A stretch of 64,000 bases of DNA, from assembly GCF_028561275.1 (NCBI RefSeq), contig NZ_JAQQTF010000002.1, positions 714,812 to 778,811 on the forward strand, read 5' to 3'. The translations under genes were made by a program, and so were the position numbers. Positions within the stretch are counted from its first letter, which is position 1; each line of letters begins with the position of its first letter. The notes beneath the pieces were generated by a model. That model saw only the letters and a program-made list of their open reading frames with translations, was not told where the DNA came from and did no database searches. Source of the stretch: Aureisphaera galaxeae. GTDB taxonomy: Bacteria > Bacteroidota > Bacteroidia > Flavobacteriales > Flavobacteriaceae. This document shows, piece by piece, positions 8,252 to 17,654 of this stretch.

Positions 8252-10465
8252 TTGAAAAAAGTACTTTCACTTGCTGTACTTGCATTTCTTGCAACGCTTA
8301 CTTCTACTCTTACAGCACAAGAAAAGAATATTACACTTGAGGACATTTGGGGCGGCGCTTTTCGTACAGAACGATTGGATGTGTTACGATCCCTGAAAAA
8401 TGGAAAGGAATATTCGGTATTGAATTTCAACCGTTCTAAAGGAACATCGGCCATCGATGTATACGACTATAAAAGCGGTAAAAAGGTGAAAACCTTATTG
8501 GATAGTGAAAGCTTGGATGACATTAGTCGTTTTATTTCCTACGAATTTAGTGGCGATGAGTCCAAAATTTTGTTAGCAACCCAGCTGAAGCAAATATTTC
8601 GCAGATCGTCTCTGGGAACTTTCTATGTGTACGACGTAAATACAAAGGCCGCTACGTTATTATCCGATGATAAAGTGCAAGAACCTACCTTTAATGAGGA
8701 CGGTACGAAAGTCGCTTATGGATTCAACAACAATATATACATCAAGGATTTGGCAAGTGGAGAGATCACTCAAGTTACTTCCGATGGTGTAAAAAATAAG
8801 GTCATAAATGGTATTACCGATTGGGTATACGAAGAGGAATTTGCCTTTGTGCGGGCATTCGATTGGAGCAAGGATGGAAACTACATAGCCTATATCCGAT
8901 TCGACGAGTCTGAGGTGCCTGAATTCTCAATGGATGTGTATGGAGAAGATCTGTATCAGACCCAACAGGTATTCAAATACCCAAAAGCAGGAGAAGCCAA
9001 TGCTAAGGTTTCCTTGCATTTGTATGAGGTAAGTAGCGGAAAATCCTCGCAAGTGGATGTTTCCGAATTTAATAGCTATTACATTCCACGAATTAAGTGG
9101 ACCAACGATCCAGAGGTTTTGAGTGTGCAGTTAACCAACCGTCACCAGAATATTCTGGATTTGGTGTTTGTAGATGCCAAGTCGGGAGAGGCTACTTTGA
9201 TTCATCAGGAAAAGGATGATGCCTATGTCGATGTTACGGATAATCTAACCTTCTTGAATGATAACAGCTTTATCTGGACGAGTGAAAAGGATGGTTGGAA
9301 CCATATTTATCACTACAGCAAGAAAGGGAAACTCATCAATCAGGTTACCCAAGGAGATTGGGAGGTAACCCGTTACTATGGTTTCGATCCTAAAACGGGA
9401 CGTGTGTACTATCAGAGTACCGAAAACGGAAGCATTAACAGAGATGTGTATTCCATTACCAGTTCTGGAAAAAACAAAGTGCGATTAACACAGGATGTAG
9501 GGAACAACAGTGCCGCTTTTAGTGCCGATTATACCTATTTCATCAATACGTTCTCCGATACTCAAACCCCTTATTTGTTCACGTTGCGAGAAGCACTTTC
9601 GGGCGATCAGGTACGTGAGATCAAGAATAACAACGCCTTAAAGGATAAGGTGGCGGGGTATAAAACTTCTAAGAAGGAATTCTCTACGATCAATATCAAC
9701 GGAGAAGATTTAAATATGTACATGATCAAACCCAAGGATTTCGATCCTAATAAGGAGTATCCTTTGTTTATGTATCAATATTCCGGTCCGGGATCGCAAA
9801 GTGTGGGTAATCGCTGGGGTGGATCTAACGATTATTGGCATCAGATGTTAGCGCAGGAAGGGTTTATTGTAGCTTGTGTAGATGGAAGAGGAACTGGGCT
9901 AAAAGGGCGTGATTTCAAAAAAATGACACAAAAAGAGCTGGGTAAATATGAAGTGGAAGATCAGATAGCCGTTGCCAAGGAATTAGGAAAATTGTCTTAT
10001 ATCGATGCCGATAGAATTGGGATTTGGGGATGGAGTTACGGTGGATTCATGTCCAGTAACTGTTTGTTCCAAGGAGCCGATACCTTTGCCATGGCGATTG
10101 CGGTTGCTCCTGTAGGTAGCTGGCGTTTTTACGATACGATATATACAGAGCGTTATATGCAGACGCCACAGGAAAACCCAAGTGGTTATGATAATAATTC
10201 ACCCATTACCCATGTGGATAAGCTGAAGGGGGATTTCCTTTTGGTACATGGTACTGCCGATGATAATGTACATGTTCAGAATTCTTTTCGCCTCGTAGAG
10301 GCGCTGGTACAAGCCAACAAAGACTTCGATTGGCTGATGTACCCGGACAAGAACCACGGAATTTATGGGGGATACACACGACTTCATTTGTACAATAAAA
10401 TGACCCAATTTATAAGGGAGACTTTAGGGAAGCCTGAAAACACCCTTACTGAAATTAGGGACTAA
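8252..10465 (+). CDS. S9 family peptidase, dipeptidyl peptidase IV type
   Basis: A 737-residue exported serine peptidase. It starts at a TTG codon: the signal peptide KKVLSLAVLAFLATLTSTLTAQ follows directly and no upstream ATG is in frame. An N-terminal DPPIV beta-propeller (about 70-470, with WVYEEEFAFVRAFDWSKDG) precedes the alpha/beta hydrolase domain. The catalytic triad is visible: Ser595 in GWSYGGFM, Asp near 670 in GTADDNVH and His702 in DKNHGIYGG. It should remove X-Pro dipeptides in the periplasm. The peptide transporter 31 bases downstream suggests a combined peptide-degradation and uptake unit. Confidence 0.93.
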   Translation: MKKVLSLAVLAFLATLTSTLTAQEKNITLEDIWGGAFRTERLDVLRSLKNGKEYSVLNFNRSKGTSAIDVYDYKSGKKVKTLLDSESLDDISRFISYEFSGDESKILLATQLKQIFRRSSLGTFYVYDVNTKAATLLSDDKVQEPTFNEDGTKVAYGFNNNIYIKDLASGEITQVTSDGVKNKVINGITDWVYEEEFAFVRAFDWSKDGNYIAYIRFDESEVPEFSMDVYGEDLYQTQQVFKYPKAGEANAKVSLHLYEVSSGKSSQVDVSEFNSYYIPRIKWTNDPEVLSVQLTNRHQNILDLVFVDAKSGEATLIHQEKDDAYVDVTDNLTFLNDNSFIWTSEKDGWNHIYHYSKKGKLINQVTQGDWEVTRYYGFDPKTGRVYYQSTENGSINRDVYSITSSGKNKVRLTQDVGNNSAAFSADYTYFINTFSDTQTPYLFTLREALSGDQVREIKNNNALKDKVAGYKTSKKEFSTININGEDLNMYMIKPKDFDPNKEYPLFMYQYSGPGSQSVGNRWGGSNDYWHQMLAQEGFIVACVDGRGTGLKGRDFKKMTQKELGKYEVEDQIAVAKELGKLSYIDADRIGIWGWSYGGFMSSNCLFQGADTFAMAIAVAPVGSWRFYDTIYTERYMQTPQENPSGYDNNSPITHVDKLKGDFLLVHGTADDNVHVQNSFRLVEALVQANKDFDWLMYPDKNHGIYGGYTRLHLYNKMTQFIRETLGKPENTLTEIRD

Positions 10466-10496
10466 CCAATCAAATAATAACTAATACTCACTATTT

Positions 10497-12086
10497 ATGG
10501 AATTTAAATTTGGAGGTTCTGAAGTAAATCAAAGAACCGTACTTGGACATCCTTCCGGATTATTTGTATTGTTCTTTACAGAAATGTGGGAACGTTTCTC
10601 TTATTACGGTATGCGTGCCTTATTGGTACTCTTCTTAACCGCTACCCTGCTCGATGAAGGTTGGGGATGGGAAAGAGCCGATGCACTCGTCTTATACGGA
10701 TGGTATACTGGACTGGTTTACTTAACTCCAATTATTGGTGGTTTTATTGCCGATAAATTAATGGGTTATAGAAGGGCTATTGTGCTTGGAGCATTTATCA
10801 TGACGTTGGGTCACGCTTCTATGGCACTTGAGGTTTTTGCCGACGCCTTCTTTTATTTAGGACTTCTTTGTTTGATTATTGGTAATGGCCTTTTTAAGCC
10901 GAATATTTCTTCCATTGTAGGACAATTGTACAAGACACAAGGAAAGGAAAAGGATGCAGGGTATACCATTTTCTATATGGGAATCAATGCCGGGGCATTC
11001 TTAGGAATTTTGCTTTGTGGTTATATTGGTGAAAAAGTAGGTTGGCACTGGGGCTTCGGTCTAGCAGGAATTTTCATGTTCTTGGGAATGCTTCAATTCT
11101 ACTTTGCACAAAAGATATTCGGTAACATTGGATTGAAACCTGGAAAGACCGATGATTTAGACGACACTATTGAAGATGCTTTGGAAGAGATTGGTGATGA
11201 TATTGAAGAGGTAAAGGAAGAGGCTGAGAATTCTAAGGTGGTGAGAGATAGAATTACGGTAATTGCGGTCTTCGCTTTATTTACGATTTTCTTTTGGTGG
11301 GCGTTTGAGCAAGCAGGTGGATCCATGACGATTTTCGCCGCGGACTATACCGACAGGGCACTGGAAGGAAGTTCGGCATTTACCTTTAAGGTGGTTAACT
11401 CGATCATAACGATCGTCCCAATGATTGTGATTACTTGGGTATTAGCCATGTTATTTAAACAAACCTTTGGGGCATACTCCATGTCTAATATATGGCTCGG
11501 ATTGAGTTTTGTAATTATTTGGGGTATCGTAATCTGGATGCTTAACCGTGAGTTCCAAGCAGACGCTACTGAAGTGCCAGCTTCGTGGTTCTCCGTACTC
11601 AACTCGCTATTTATAATACTCTTTGCTCCGGTCTTCTCGAAAATATGGGAGAGTAAATTCAATCCTTCGGGCCCCGTGAAATTCGCTATTGGTCTGGTTC
11701 TTTTAGGAATTGGATTTGCTGTACTTTCATTTGGTGCCGCAGCGATTCCAGATGGAGCAAAAACGGCTTCTGTGAGCATGATATTCTTGATTCTTGCGTA
11801 CCTATTCCATACGCTAGGGGAGCTTTGTATTTCGCCAGTAGGATTATCTTATGTAAGTAAGTTGGCTCCGTTGAAATTGGTAGGATTGATGTTTGGTATT
11901 TGGTTCATCTCCAACTTCGTCGCTAACCTACTGGGAGGTTTAACAGGAAGCTATATTGATACGATTTCTGAAAACTATGGATTGTCTACCTTCTTCTTAA
12001 TCTTTACAGCGATACCTGTAGGGGCTGGAATTGTCATGCTTTTATTGAACAAGACGCTCTTGAAGAAGATGCACGGAATACGATAA
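10497..12086 (+). CDS. Proton-dependent oligopeptide transporter (POT/PTR2 family, MFS)
   Basis: The 529-residue, multi-helix membrane protein carries POT signatures: EMWERFSYYGMRALLVLFL (the ExxERFxYYG motif on helix 1), GGFIADKLMGYRRAI, and FYMGINAGAFLG (PTR2 signature). An acidic cytoplasmic insertion (about 215-245, rich in Asp/Glu) interrupts the protein between the two six-helix halves, and two extra helices are likely. It imports di- and tripeptides with protons. It lies directly after the DPP-IV-like peptidase, which produces such peptides. A rho-independent terminator follows the stop. Confidence 0.92.
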   Translation: MEFKFGGSEVNQRTVLGHPSGLFVLFFTEMWERFSYYGMRALLVLFLTATLLDEGWGWERADALVLYGWYTGLVYLTPIIGGFIADKLMGYRRAIVLGAFIMTLGHASMALEVFADAFFYLGLLCLIIGNGLFKPNISSIVGQLYKTQGKEKDAGYTIFYMGINAGAFLGILLCGYIGEKVGWHWGFGLAGIFMFLGMLQFYFAQKIFGNIGLKPGKTDDLDDTIEDALEEIGDDIEEVKEEAENSKVVRDRITVIAVFALFTIFFWWAFEQAGGSMTIFAADYTDRALEGSSAFTFKVVNSIITIVPMIVITWVLAMLFKQTFGAYSMSNIWLGLSFVIIWGIVIWMLNREFQADATEVPASWFSVLNSLFIILFAPVFSKIWESKFNPSGPVKFAIGLVLLGIGFAVLSFGAAAIPDGAKTASVSMIFLILAYLFHTLGELCISPVGLSYVSKLAPLKLVGLMFGIWFISNFVANLLGGLTGSYIDTISENYGLSTFFLIFTAIPVGAGIVMLLLNKTLLKKMHGIR

Positions 12087-12105
12087 TTTATACTTAAATC
12101 ATTGC

Positions 12106-12134
12106 AAAAACGTTCCCATTGTGGAACGTTTTTT
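12106..12134 (+). terminator. Rho-independent terminator after the peptide transporter
   Basis: AAAAACGTTCC (12106-12116) pairs with GGAACGTTTTTT (12123-12134) around a six-base loop, with a T tract within the 3' arm. It ends the peptidase-transporter unit and lies just before the first thioredoxin gene. Confidence 0.8.
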
Positions 12135-12165
12135 GCTATATTACAACGAATTATATGACGATGCC

Positions 12166-12711
12166 ATGAAAAGAATAGTACTCCTACTTTGCTTGTTAGT
12201 CGTGTCCACAGCTTCGGCCCAGAAAAAAATAAACTGGATGTCCATGGATGAAGCATTGGCAGCACAAGCCAAAAAGCCCAAGAAAATCTTTATCGATATG
12301 TACACCAATTGGTGTGGCCCCTGTAAGATGTTAGATCGGGATACCTTCAGTAATCAGGATGTGGTTAATTATATCAACCAGAATTTCTACGCGGTAAAGT
12401 TTAATGCCGAAGGCAACGAAACTGTGAGTTACCAAAGCAGGGCGTATACCAATCCTGGATACAATCCGGCCAAGGCCATGAGAAGAAACAGTCAGCATCA
12501 GTTTGCTCGATACATGGGAGTTCGTGCCTATCCTACAGTTTTATTCTTGGATGAGCAAGGAAACCTTATTAATCGCGTCCAAAGCTATAAGAAACCCCAA
12601 CAAATGGAGTTGTATCTTAAATTATTCGGAACGGATTTGTGGAAGGAGATTTCGACCCAGGAGCAATTCGATGAGTATTTTAAAAACTTTAAGCCCGAAT
12701 TTAAAGCATAA
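12166..12711 (+). CDS. Secreted thioredoxin-fold protein (first of a tandem pair)
   Basis: A 181-residue protein with a signal peptide (MKRIVLLLCLLVVSTASAQ) and a thioredoxin domain whose active site is NWCGPCKML. The start is set at the ATG at 12166; a longer reading frame from a GTG at 12121 would run through the terminator hairpin. WMSMDEALAAQAKKPKKIF before the fold and the long insertion around TNPGYNPAKAMRRN resemble DUF255/thioredoxin_7-like proteins. The cis-Pro (RAYPTVLFLD) is present. Likely a periplasmic reductant or oxidant. It is followed 15 bases later by a paralogue. Confidence 0.85.
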   Translation: MKRIVLLLCLLVVSTASAQKKINWMSMDEALAAQAKKPKKIFIDMYTNWCGPCKMLDRDTFSNQDVVNYINQNFYAVKFNAEGNETVSYQSRAYTNPGYNPAKAMRRNSQHQFARYMGVRAYPTVLFLDEQGNLINRVQSYKKPQQMELYLKLFGTDLWKEISTQEQFDEYFKNFKPEFKA

Positions 12712-12726
12712 TAAATCCTACTTGCT

Positions 12727-13263
12727 ATGAAAAAAATTGCCTTCGTTGTTGCCCTTATGATTGTTGGTACACTAAGTGCCCAAAAGATTGAGTGGATGAC
12801 CATGAACGAGGCCCTAGCGGCCCAAAAAGAAAATCCAAAGCATATTTTTATGGATGTTTATACCAAATGGTGTGGACCCTGTAAGCTTTTGGACAAAAGA
12901 ACATTCAGTGATAAAAGTGTAATTGCTTTTGTAAATGAAAACTATTATCCGGTAAAGTTCAATGCCGAAGGAACCGAAGAGATCACCTATCTGGATTTCA
13001 CATATACCAATCCTAATTACCAACCCGAGCGAAAAGGCAGGAATGCTACGCATTTCTTTGCCGATGCGCTAAAGTTGCAGGGATATCCCAGTTTGGTATT
13101 TTTCGAGAAGGACGGTTCGCTCATTCAGTCCGTTCCCGGTTTTAAAAGCCCAAAAGACTTAGAGGTTTACCTGAAAATGATTGTCAATGGCGATTACAAG
13201 AAGTTAACCACCATGGAAGCTTGGGAAGAATACCGGGATAACTTTAATCACACCTTCAAATAA
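12727..13263 (+). CDS. Secreted thioredoxin-fold protein (second of a tandem pair)
   Basis: A 178-residue paralogue of the preceding gene: signal peptide to about LSAQ, then WMTMNEALAAQKENPKHIF, active site KWCGPCKLLDKRTF, shared insertion TNPNYQPERKGRN and cis-Pro segment QGYPSLVFFE. The same framework (MxEALAAQ, CGPCKxLDxxTFS, VKFNAEG) shows gene duplication. Both retain the CGPC pair, so both should be redox-active. Differences lie mainly near the C-terminus, which could change partner choice. Confidence 0.85.
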   Translation: MKKIAFVVALMIVGTLSAQKIEWMTMNEALAAQKENPKHIFMDVYTKWCGPCKLLDKRTFSDKSVIAFVNENYYPVKFNAEGTEEITYLDFTYTNPNYQPERKGRNATHFFADALKLQGYPSLVFFEKDGSLIQSVPGFKSPKDLEVYLKMIVNGDYKKLTTMEAWEEYRDNFNHTFK

Positions 13264-13275
13264 GGAGAATGTAAA

Positions 13276-15291
13276 TCATTCGAAAATATAGGCTCCCATT
13301 TCTCCCGTATAGTGAAATGGGAGTTTTCTTTTGGTGCAGGTTTCCTTCCAACGTGCTACATAACTTTTGTAGTTGCTTCCATCCGCAATGATTAATTTCG
13401 GGTTTATACTTTCAATAAGCCGATCTAAGTGAATCTTCGGGCTTTCAGAGAGTAATACAATATCAAACCTTTGCCGTGGATAAACACCCATACTATCCAA
13501 GCGGATCACCGTTTTTCCTTTTATTCGGAAAACATTGGGGATTTCCTGTGGGAGGAATTCTGCAATGTGTTTTTCTACTGCATAACTTTTAATAGGATAG
13601 CCATCCAATGGATGTGTGTGGTTGAATACCTTGAGTTGTGATCCCTGTTTGTGGGCCATTAGACTAACTTTAGATCGATGGAAGATGACAAACTCTTCTT
13701 CGGAATACGCAGTTCGTTCCCATACAATGACCCCTAGCAATAGTACAATTGAAGCCAATGTTGCCGTCAATGATATTTTCTTTCTGCTTTTCCAAAGTAC
13801 ACCCAACGATAGGATCAGTATATATACTGCAATCATTTTGGGCAGGGAAAACGAAATGTTTTGAAACAGGAAAGAATCGTTGGATGCAATCCAAGCAATG
13901 AAGTCATTCAATAGCCCGATGGCTGAATCGTATAGATGAACTAGAAAGTTTGGTATTTTCACAAGTAAGCTTCCTAATGAGATGAGCAGTCCAAACCCTA
14001 AAAGAATGCCTAAAAAAGGAAGTATGACCATATTAGTTAAAAGAAACAGCCCAGGGAATTGATGAAAATAATATAGGCTTAAAGGAGCTACGCCTATTTG
14101 GGCGGCCAAGGATACGGTAACCAGTCCCCACAAATACTTATCTACTAGATATCTTGGGCGATACAGACCGTATAGTTTAGGTTGGAGCCAAAGAATGAAA
14201 AGAACGGCCAAATAGCTCAGCTGAAATCCCACATGAAACAACCAGTAAGGTTTTAGCAGCAACAAAATGAAATAAGAGAGGAAAAGGGTATTGAAGCCAT
14301 TGGTGGGCCGATTCAGCATTCCCGCCAAAGCAAAACAGGAGAACATGGTTACTGCCCGAACCACGGAAGGGGAAAGTCCGGCAAGTAAGGCAAAGGCCCA
14401 AAGCAGTAATACGATGATCGCTGCTTTGATCCATTTTCCGAAAGGCAGGTATTCCAAGGGTTTAAAAAGCCAAGAAAAAAACAGAAAGAGCATCCCTACG
14501 TGTAATCCCGAAACCGCTAAGATGTGTATAGCTCCTGCCGCTGCATAGTTATGGTAAAGTTCCTTGTTAATTGCCCTGCGTTCGCCTAATACCAATGCTT
14601 GGGTAATAGCAGTGGCATCTTCGCTAAGCTTGAGGCATTGAATACTTTCGGAAACATAGGAACGAATCCCTTCGGCAAACCCTTTTAGGGTAATGTCCCC
14701 TTCCTTTCTTTCTAGGATTTCTCCCCGAGAAATAATGATTTTGTTGTAAACCCCTTGCTTCTCAAGATATTCTTTGTAGTTGAATTGATGCGGGTTTAAG
14801 GATGGTGGAATAGGCTGTAACGATGTTGAAACTACTAGGTGATCATCGACATGTAAAGGGAAGTAATGAGCATCATTTCTAATGGAAATAAGTAGTTTTC
14901 CTTGGCTTGTTTCATATCCCGATGGAAGAAGACGGCCAAAGTAACGGTGATGGTATCGATCCGGTGTTAGGACTTCTACAATCTGAAGGCTTAGTTTTTC
15001 GGGTACTTCGGTAGGGGAAAGATGAACATAATGGTTGGGTTGAAAATGGGGTTGAGAGATTTGCAGATTCAAATATCCTAGGGCAGTAAAGAAGAGAAAT
15101 GTAAGAATTCCGAAGAAGGGGCCTTGCCTCAGTTGCTTTCTTTCGAAAAACCATGATAACACCAGTAATAACAACAAACCCGAAAAGATGGCTGTGCCGA
15201 AACTAGGTGAAATGTGAAAGTAATGCGCCAGAATGATCCCTAAAGTTAGACAAGCCGCCAACTTTAGGATCAGAAAATTAATAAACCTCAT
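13276..15291 (-). CDS. ComEC/Rec2-family DNA-uptake membrane protein
   Basis: The 671-residue protein has an N-terminal DUF4131-like region, an OB-like segment and the multi-helix competence domain with the signature HILAVSGLHVGMLFLFF and GLSPSVVRAVTM. ComEC forms the inner-membrane channel for single-stranded DNA in transformation. The C-terminal section ends in a beta-lactamase-like fold remnant (PKLIIADGSNYKSYVARW) but I see no HxHxDH metal motif, so the nuclease-like domain appears degenerate, as in many Bacteroidota homologues. It ends 12 bases past the converging thioredoxin gene. Whether this organism is transformable cannot be told from the sequence. Confidence 0.87.
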   Translation of the reverse strand: MRFINFLILKLAACLTLGIILAHYFHISPSFGTAIFSGLLLLLVLSWFFERKQLRQGPFFGILTFLFFTALGYLNLQISQPHFQPNHYVHLSPTEVPEKLSLQIVEVLTPDRYHHRYFGRLLPSGYETSQGKLLISIRNDAHYFPLHVDDHLVVSTSLQPIPPSLNPHQFNYKEYLEKQGVYNKIIISRGEILERKEGDITLKGFAEGIRSYVSESIQCLKLSEDATAITQALVLGERRAINKELYHNYAAAGAIHILAVSGLHVGMLFLFFSWLFKPLEYLPFGKWIKAAIIVLLLWAFALLAGLSPSVVRAVTMFSCFALAGMLNRPTNGFNTLFLSYFILLLLKPYWLFHVGFQLSYLAVLFILWLQPKLYGLYRPRYLVDKYLWGLVTVSLAAQIGVAPLSLYYFHQFPGLFLLTNMVILPFLGILLGFGLLISLGSLLVKIPNFLVHLYDSAIGLLNDFIAWIASNDSFLFQNISFSLPKMIAVYILILSLGVLWKSRKKISLTATLASIVLLLGVIVWERTAYSEEEFVIFHRSKVSLMAHKQGSQLKVFNHTHPLDGYPIKSYAVEKHIAEFLPQEIPNVFRIKGKTVIRLDSMGVYPRQRFDIVLLSESPKIHLDRLIESINPKLIIADGSNYKSYVARWKETCTKRKLPFHYTGEMGAYIFE

Positions 15292-15348
15292 ATAGTAAGC
15301 ACAAAAAGTGCAATTACATTAGAGGGGAGTAATTTAAAGTTAGGAAAA

Positions 15349-15849
15349 TTAGATGATTCGGCGTACTTCCACAAAGGCATTTTTCCAATACTTCTCATCC
15401 AAGGAAGAGATAATCACCCCACGGGAAGAAGTGGAATGGATAAAATGTACATCACCTTTCTTGCTTTCTACCACTAGACCTACATGATTAATCACATTTC
15501 GGTTTTTATTGGTTTTAAAAAAGACGAGATCGCCTTTCTGTACTTCCTTCAACTTCACCCGAATCCCTTTTGTTGCCATATCCCGGGACACTCTTGGCAA
15601 CTCAATATTCTCCGTTCGGTAGGAAGTATATACAAGGCCAGAGCAGTCCATGCCGCGTTTATCGGTACCGCCAAACTTGTAACGGGTGCCTTCGAAAGTA
15701 CGGGCATGTTTTACAACTTTAGAAATACGTTTGTTGGTTACGGTAGCAGTTCCCTTGCCAATTACCTTGGTGTCGGTAGTTCTTCTAGAAGAACCACAGG
15801 AGGCTAGTAATAAGGAAAATACACAGAGGAGGAGGAGTTTTTTCATCAA
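15349..15849 (-). CDS. NlpC/P60 (C40) peptidoglycan peptidase lipoprotein
   Basis: A 166-residue lipoprotein: MMKKLLLLCVFSLLLASCGSS has a lipobox with Cys18. The C40 domain fills residues 45-166. Catalytic residues visible are Cys69 (MDCSGLV), His in NHVGLVVES and the third polar residue His in VHFIHSTS. Such enzymes cut gamma-D-Glu-diaminopimelate bonds in peptidoglycan stems, acting in wall turnover. The next ATG (15846) could also serve as start. It lies 57 bases upstream of the ComEC gene on the same strand and may share its transcript. Confidence 0.9.
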   Translation of the reverse strand: MMKKLLLLCVFSLLLASCGSSRRTTDTKVIGKGTATVTNKRISKVVKHARTFEGTRYKFGGTDKRGMDCSGLVYTSYRTENIELPRVSRDMATKGIRVKLKEVQKGDLVFFKTNKNRNVINHVGLVVESKKGDVHFIHSTSSRGVIISSLDEKYWKNAFVEVRRII

Positions 15850-15906
15850 TGAAAAATAGATTTGGTTTGCTAAATTTACTAGATTTAAGCTAAATAATAA
15901 AAAGAG

Positions 15907-16269
15907 ATGCTGTTACAAGTAAGATATGAGCCTCTTCCTATTTATGAAGATCCTATTGTGGTAGAGGTGATCAATTTCCTTATTTTCACCATTATCGCAG
16001 TAGTCATTATCCGCTTGGTAAGGGTATTTCGCGCTACGAATTGGCTTACAGATTCGAACCCGCTTCATTTCGAGGATGAGAACAGAATCGTTTCGCCTTT
16101 TCTTATGGAAGAACTCGATTCTGGAGAAGCTGTTTTTGCGAATTCCAAGAATCGAATACTTACTCGGGTAGTGGCACTTCTTTTAATCCTGATTTTCGTA
16201 ACCGTTCCGTTTTGCGTTATAATGCGGGAAGACTACTTTAATACTTTTTTGGCAGTGATGTGGAATTAA
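15907..16269 (+). CDS. Two-helix membrane protein of unknown function
   Basis: A 120-residue protein with a membrane helix at about 22-40 (EVINFLIFTIIAVVIIRLV) and another at about 85-103, joined by a soluble acidic loop. No known motif is seen. The stop lies inside the 3' end of the convergent lpxB gene (32-base overlap). It stands alone on the + strand between genes read the other way, yet its uninterrupted membrane topology and the ATG following an AAAAAGAG stretch support it as real. Confidence 0.6.
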   Translation: MLLQVRYEPLPIYEDPIVVEVINFLIFTIIAVVIIRLVRVFRATNWLTDSNPLHFEDENRIVSPFLMEELDSGEAVFANSKNRILTRVVALLLILIFVTVPFCVIMREDYFNTFLAVMWN

Positions 16270-17365
16270 CAATTAAACCAGCCGTTTTCTCACTGGCACC
16301 TTTACCGCCCAGATTGTTTTCTAGATCGTAATAATCCAAGAAAAGCACGGCTCTGTGGTAGTCGTCCAATATTTTCGAAAGTTCTTCCTTGAGTTGTTTG
16401 GTGTTGAATTCAGTTTGAATCAATTCCTTCACCGCGGGTTTGTCCAAAATAAGGTTCACCAAAGAAATGTATTTCAGTTTAATGATACGCTTGGCGATTT
16501 CATAGGAGATTCGATTTCCTTTATAGCAAACGACTTGAGGTACCTTGTAGAGCCCGGTTTCTAATGTTGCCGTTCCAGAAGTAACCAATGCGGCAGTGGA
16601 AAGACTTAGTAGGTCATAGGTTTTATTTGGAATGAAGGTCGCATTCGAATCCTGTGTGAACTGCTTGTAAAATTCCATTTCTTGACTGGGTGCTCCCGCA
16701 ATGACAAACTGATAGTCCGGAAAATCCTGAGTTACCGAAAGCATCACTTTCAGCATTTTCGAAATTTCCTGCTTTCTACTTCCGGGAAGTAAAGCAATGA
16801 TGGGGCGCTCGTCCAAACGGTGTTCCTTTCGGAATACCTCGGGATCAACTTGTTCCCTTTTCGAAATGGCATCAATTAAAGGATGGCCCACAAAATGAAC
16901 GGGGTAGTTGTGTTTCTTTTCGTAAAAATCCTTTTCAAAAGGAAGAATCACGTACATTTCATCCACATCCCTTTTTATGGCCTTAATACGTCCTTCTTTC
17001 CAAGCCCATATCTGCGGGGAAATATAATACAGTGTTTTAAACCCTTTTTTCTTGGCCCATTTGGCAATACGTAAGTTGAATCCAGGATAATCGATAAAAA
17101 TGATGGCATCGGGCTGAAAAGCCTCAATGTCTTTCTTACAGAAGGATATATTTCGCAAGATTGTTCGCAGGTTCTTAAGGACCTCCACAAACCCCATAAA
17201 AGCCAATTCCCTGTAGTGCTTCACGGGTGTTCCTGCTTGTTCGGCCATGAGATCCCCTCCCCAAAAGCGAAAGTCTGCATCTGCATCTTTAGCTTTAAGA
17301 GCTGCCATTAAATTTGCTCCGTGTAAATCTCCCGAAGCTTCCCCTGCGATGATATAATATTTCAT
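16238..17365 (-). CDS. lpxB: Lipid-A-disaccharide synthase
   Basis: The 375-residue glycosyltransferase (GT19) condenses UDP-2,3-diacylglucosamine with lipid X to make the lipid A disaccharide at the inner membrane. Recognisable motifs: AGEASGDLHGANLMAALK (residues 6-23), FWGGDLMAEQAG, AFMGFVEVLKNLRTI, FIDYPGFNLRIAKWAKKKG and LLPGSRKQEISKML. Length matches the family. It is the last of a surE - membrane protein - lpxB run, with only 1 base between the stop of the membrane protein and its ATG region. The 3' end overlaps a convergent small gene. Confidence 0.95.
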   Translation of the reverse strand: MKYYIIAGEASGDLHGANLMAALKAKDADADFRFWGGDLMAEQAGTPVKHYRELAFMGFVEVLKNLRTILRNISFCKKDIEAFQPDAIIFIDYPGFNLRIAKWAKKKGFKTLYYISPQIWAWKEGRIKAIKRDVDEMYVILPFEKDFYEKKHNYPVHFVGHPLIDAISKREQVDPEVFRKEHRLDERPIIALLPGSRKQEISKMLKVMLSVTQDFPDYQFVIAGAPSQEMEFYKQFTQDSNATFIPNKTYDLLSLSTAALVTSGTATLETGLYKVPQVVCYKGNRISYEIAKRIIKLKYISLVNLILDKPAVKELIQTEFNTKQLKEELSKILDDYHRAVLFLDYYDLENNLGGKGASEKTAGLIVNSTSLPKKY

Positions 17366-17366
17366 G

Positions 17367-17654
17367 CTACACGAAATAGATTAAGTAGGCGCAAATAGCT
17401 GCTAAAAAGGTAGCCATTAATACACCACGTGCTCTATAATCCCTATTAATTCTCAAAAATCCGAAAAAAGCTGCCAAATTGGGTAATGCCCCTAGGGTTA
17501 ACAACATCCATAAATTACCGGATTGGCTATACAATTTGAATGTGCTCTGAAAATCGAGATGCTTGACCTTAGAAACAATAAATGTGCATAGGATAACCCC
17601 TATTATATTGCAAATGATTCCTACCAAAAACCCGATTCCGATTTCCTTTTTCAT
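17367..17654 (-). CDS. Three-helix membrane protein between surE and lpxB
   Basis: A 95-residue hydrophobic protein (MKKEIGIGFLVGIICNIIG at the start) with helices at about 6-28, 48-66 and 78-94. The ATG shares its A with the TAA stop of surE (TAATG), so its translation is coupled to surE; this decides the start over an ATG four codons upstream. No motif indicates a function. The location between surE and lpxB suggests an envelope role only by association. Confidence 0.7.
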   Translation of the reverse strand: MKKEIGIGFLVGIICNIIGVILCTFIVSKVKHLDFQSTFKLYSQSGNLWMLLTLGALPNLAAFFGFLRINRDYRARGVLMATFLAAICAYLIYFV

